Below are positions 5,307-6,429 of a DNA stretch of 6,429 bases, piece by piece. Position 1 is the stretch's first letter. The number at the start of each line of letters is the position of its first letter. Made by a program: the position numbers and the translations under genes. The stretch is from positions 1 to 6,429 of the forward strand of contig CAMIHT010000096.1 of the NCBI GenBank assembly GCA_946222725.1, in the 5' to 3' direction. The DNA comes from Actinotignum schaalii. GTDB lineage: Bacteria > Actinomycetota > Actinomycetes > Actinomycetales > Actinomycetaceae. A model generated the notes under the pieces. That model had not been told where the DNA came from. It saw nothing but the letters and a program-made list of their open reading frames with translations, and did not search any database.

Positions 5307-5870
5307 ATGAGCGACGCGACTGCCCAGGACGCGACGTATCGGCGTACCCAACCGATGCTCTTCGGCGATCCTCTTCCCGAGCTCGACGCCGAAACCGGCT
5401 ACCGCGGTCCGATCGCCTGCAAGGCCGCAGGCATCACCTACCGCCAACTCGATTACTGGGATCGGACCGGCCTCGTTTCGCCTACCGTCCAAAACGCTTC
5501 CGGTTCCGGCAGCCAGCGGCTCTACTCTTTTAAGGACATTCTGGTTCTTAAGGTGGTCAAGCGCCTCTTGGATACCGGGGTATCGCTCCAGCAAATTAGA
5601 GTTGCTATTGCGCAGCTCAAGGATCGCGGGGTGGAAGATCTGGCCGGCATCACCCTCATGTCCGACGGCGCTTCGGTCTACGAATGCACGTCCGATGATG
5701 AAGTCATTGATTTGGTCAAGGGCGGCCAGGCTGTTTTCGGCATCGCGGTTGGCCGGGTCTGGCGTGAAATCCAGGGTTCGCTTTCAGAACTTCCCACCGA
5801 ACGTGCTGAAGAAGAAGTGGTTGATGAATTGGCGCAGCGGCGGGCTGCCAAGCGCCGCCGCGGAGCGTAG
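5307..5870 (+). CDS. MerR-family transcriptional regulator, Rv1830-like
   Basis: The 187-residue protein closely resembles, from memory, the actinobacterial MerR regulator Rv1830 (reported as McdR or ResR in mycobacteria, tied to DNA replication, growth control and antibiotic resilience). The N-terminal tail includes PMLFGDPLPELD (16-27). A winged-helix domain follows: GYRGPIACKAAGITYRQLDYWDRTGLVSP (31-59, described here by its ends GYRGP and LVSP), the wing GSGSQRLYSF (66-75), then ILVLKVVKRLLDTGVSLQQIRVA (78-100). The C-terminal part has LMSDGASVYECTSDDEVIDL (117-136) and GQAVFGIAVGRVW (140-152), with a basic tail RRAAKRRRGA. No cysteine cluster of a metal sensor is visible; C38 and C127 are isolated. 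A 23-bp palindrome upstream suggests autoregulation. In mycobacteria its ortholog lies two genes after the FtsR ortholog, so finding both MerR genes here around a purine operon is notable. Confidence 0.88.
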   Translation: MSDATAQDATYRRTQPMLFGDPLPELDAETGYRGPIACKAAGITYRQLDYWDRTGLVSPTVQNASGSGSQRLYSFKDILVLKVVKRLLDTGVSLQQIRVAIAQLKDRGVEDLAGITLMSDGASVYECTSDDEVIDLVKGGQAVFGIAVGRVWREIQGSLSELPTERAEEEVVDELAQRRAAKRRRGA

Positions 5871-5952
5871 CGAAGCGGCTAACAGGAAGCTAGAGTTCTG
5901 GCTCGTTTCCCAGCAGTTCTCTTCTTTTCCGCACAACTCCTATTAATAAGAA

Positions 5953-5995
5953 ATCCCGGTTACCTCTCCTGCCTGAGCAGTGAGGTAACCGGGAT
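5953..5995. terminator. Strong bidirectional terminator between convergent genes
   Basis: ATCCCGGTTACCTC (5953-5966) and GAGGTAACCGGGAT (5982-5995) form a 14-bp perfect stem. CTGC/GCAG (5969-5972 with 5977-5980) extends it inside, with a CTGA loop. On the - strand the hairpin is followed by a T-rich tail (TTTCTTATTAATA), a good intrinsic terminator for the repeat-protein gene. On the + strand only CCCTATTT follows, so termination of the MerR transcript may be weaker. It starts 83 nt past the MerR stop and lies 37 nt past the stop of the opposing gene. Confidence 0.82.
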
Positions 5996-6031
5996 CCCTA
6001 TTTGGGCTAGCGGGCCCGTGCCGGTGCTGCC

Positions 6032-6429
6032 TTAGCGGCGCACGGCCGGGGTATCCGTTCCGTTACCGTCCCAATCTCCGAGGAAGACCGCATCAGCGTG
6101 GCGCCCGTAGGCAAGAGTTGCTTCAGCATCTCCTCCGGTGAGCTGGTTGCTAATGTGGAAGGTATTTCCGCGGCGCACCGCAAAGGTGTCCTTACCATCC
6201 CCGTCGAAATCACCGGCGAAGACCCGGTCATCGGCTCGACCGTAGGAGAAGACCTGCTCGGCATTCCCACCAACTAGCGAGTTCTGGACATAGAAGGTAT
6301 TTCCGCGGCGCACCGCGAAAGTATCCTTACCATCCCCATCGAAATCACCCACCAGGACTTCGTCGCCGGCGCGCCCGTAGGAGAAGACCTGCTCGGCATT
6401 CCCACCAACTAGCGAGTTCTGGACATAGA
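6032..6429 (-). CDS. C-terminal FG-GAP/VCBS-like repeat region of a surface or secreted protein (5' end beyond window)
   Basis: The frame is open from the right edge to the TAA at 6034-6032, giving the last 131 residues. The GTG at 6352 is an internal Val, so the gene continues outside the window. The visible part is almost three copies of a 45-residue unit: a short beta stretch FYVQNSLVGG, then EQVFSYGR, then GDFDGDGKDTFAVRRGNT. The DxDGDGxD loop resembles calcium-binding loops of EF-hand, dockerin and VCBS-type repeats. The last copy is more diverged (GDWDGNGTDTPAVRR) and ends the protein. In Actinomycetaceae I associate such arrays with the C-termini of secreted cell-wall hydrolases, peptidases or other surface proteins, but the catalytic domain, signal peptide and any anchor would lie outside this window. 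Function is therefore unassigned beyond a probable extracellular, possibly calcium-stabilised repeat domain. Confidence 0.8.
   Translation of the reverse strand, partial: YVQNSLVGGNAEQVFSYGRAGDEVLVGDFDGDGKDTFAVRRGNTFYVQNSLVGGNAEQVFSYGRADDRVFAGDFDGDGKDTFAVRRGNTFHISNQLTGGDAEATLAYGRHADAVFLGDWDGNGTDTPAVRR
6159..6429 (-). repeat. 135-bp tandem repeat within the repeat-protein gene
   Basis: The DNA repeats with a period of 135 bp (45 codons). Positions 6241-6294 and 6376-6429 are identical over all 54 bases seen. The copy starting near 6159 differs from that at 6294 by scattered changes, several of them synonymous. Such near-identity points to recent duplication or gene conversion among units and to likely copy-number variation. 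Confidence 0.8.

Overview
The window looks like chromosomal DNA of a moderately GC-rich Gram-positive actinobacterium. The evidence is two actinobacterial-type MerR regulators (an FtsR-like and an Rv1830-like protein) and a C-terminal array of 45-residue GDFDGDGKDT repeats. I associate such repeats with surface or secreted proteins of Actinomycetaceae-like genera (Actinomyces, Trueperella, Actinotignum and relatives). The genus is inference only.

Layout. Positions 1-438 hold the C-terminal half of an FtsR-like MerR regulator, cut by the left edge. A 215-nt gap carries a 14-bp perfect palindrome and a possible tiny leader ORF. Next come three co-directional genes on the + strand: an NCS1-family nucleobase permease (654-2072), an Ade-type adenine deaminase-like amidohydrolase (2127-3893) and an adenosine-deaminase-fold adenine deaminase-like enzyme (3937-4944). 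Gaps of 54 and 43 nt and a clear Shine-Dalgarno before each gene indicate one operon. A 362-nt non-coding stretch (4945-5306) follows. It has two GC-rich hairpins near its start, probably the operon's end, and a 23-bp perfect palindrome plus another inverted repeat before the next gene. That gene (5307-5870) is a second MerR regulator with an Rv1830-type sequence. A strong hairpin (5953-5995) separates it from a convergent - strand gene, of which only the C-terminal repeat region (6032 to the right edge) is visible.

How the genes fit together. The permease and two deaminases read as a purine-base uptake and deamination module: import of adenine or a related aminopurine, then hydrolytic loss of the 6-amino group to give hypoxanthine and ammonia. 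In Mycobacterium the two MerR genes flank a bifunctional nuclease gene (Rv1828-Rv1829-Rv1830). Here the purine module stands in that position and no nuclease gene is visible.

Most unusual points. Both deaminases depart from the textbook active-site motifs of their families: a Cys where Ade has a metal-binding His, and HCDVD where adenosine/adenine deaminases have HAGE. Their exact substrate is therefore open. The long palindrome before the second MerR gene is a good operator candidate.
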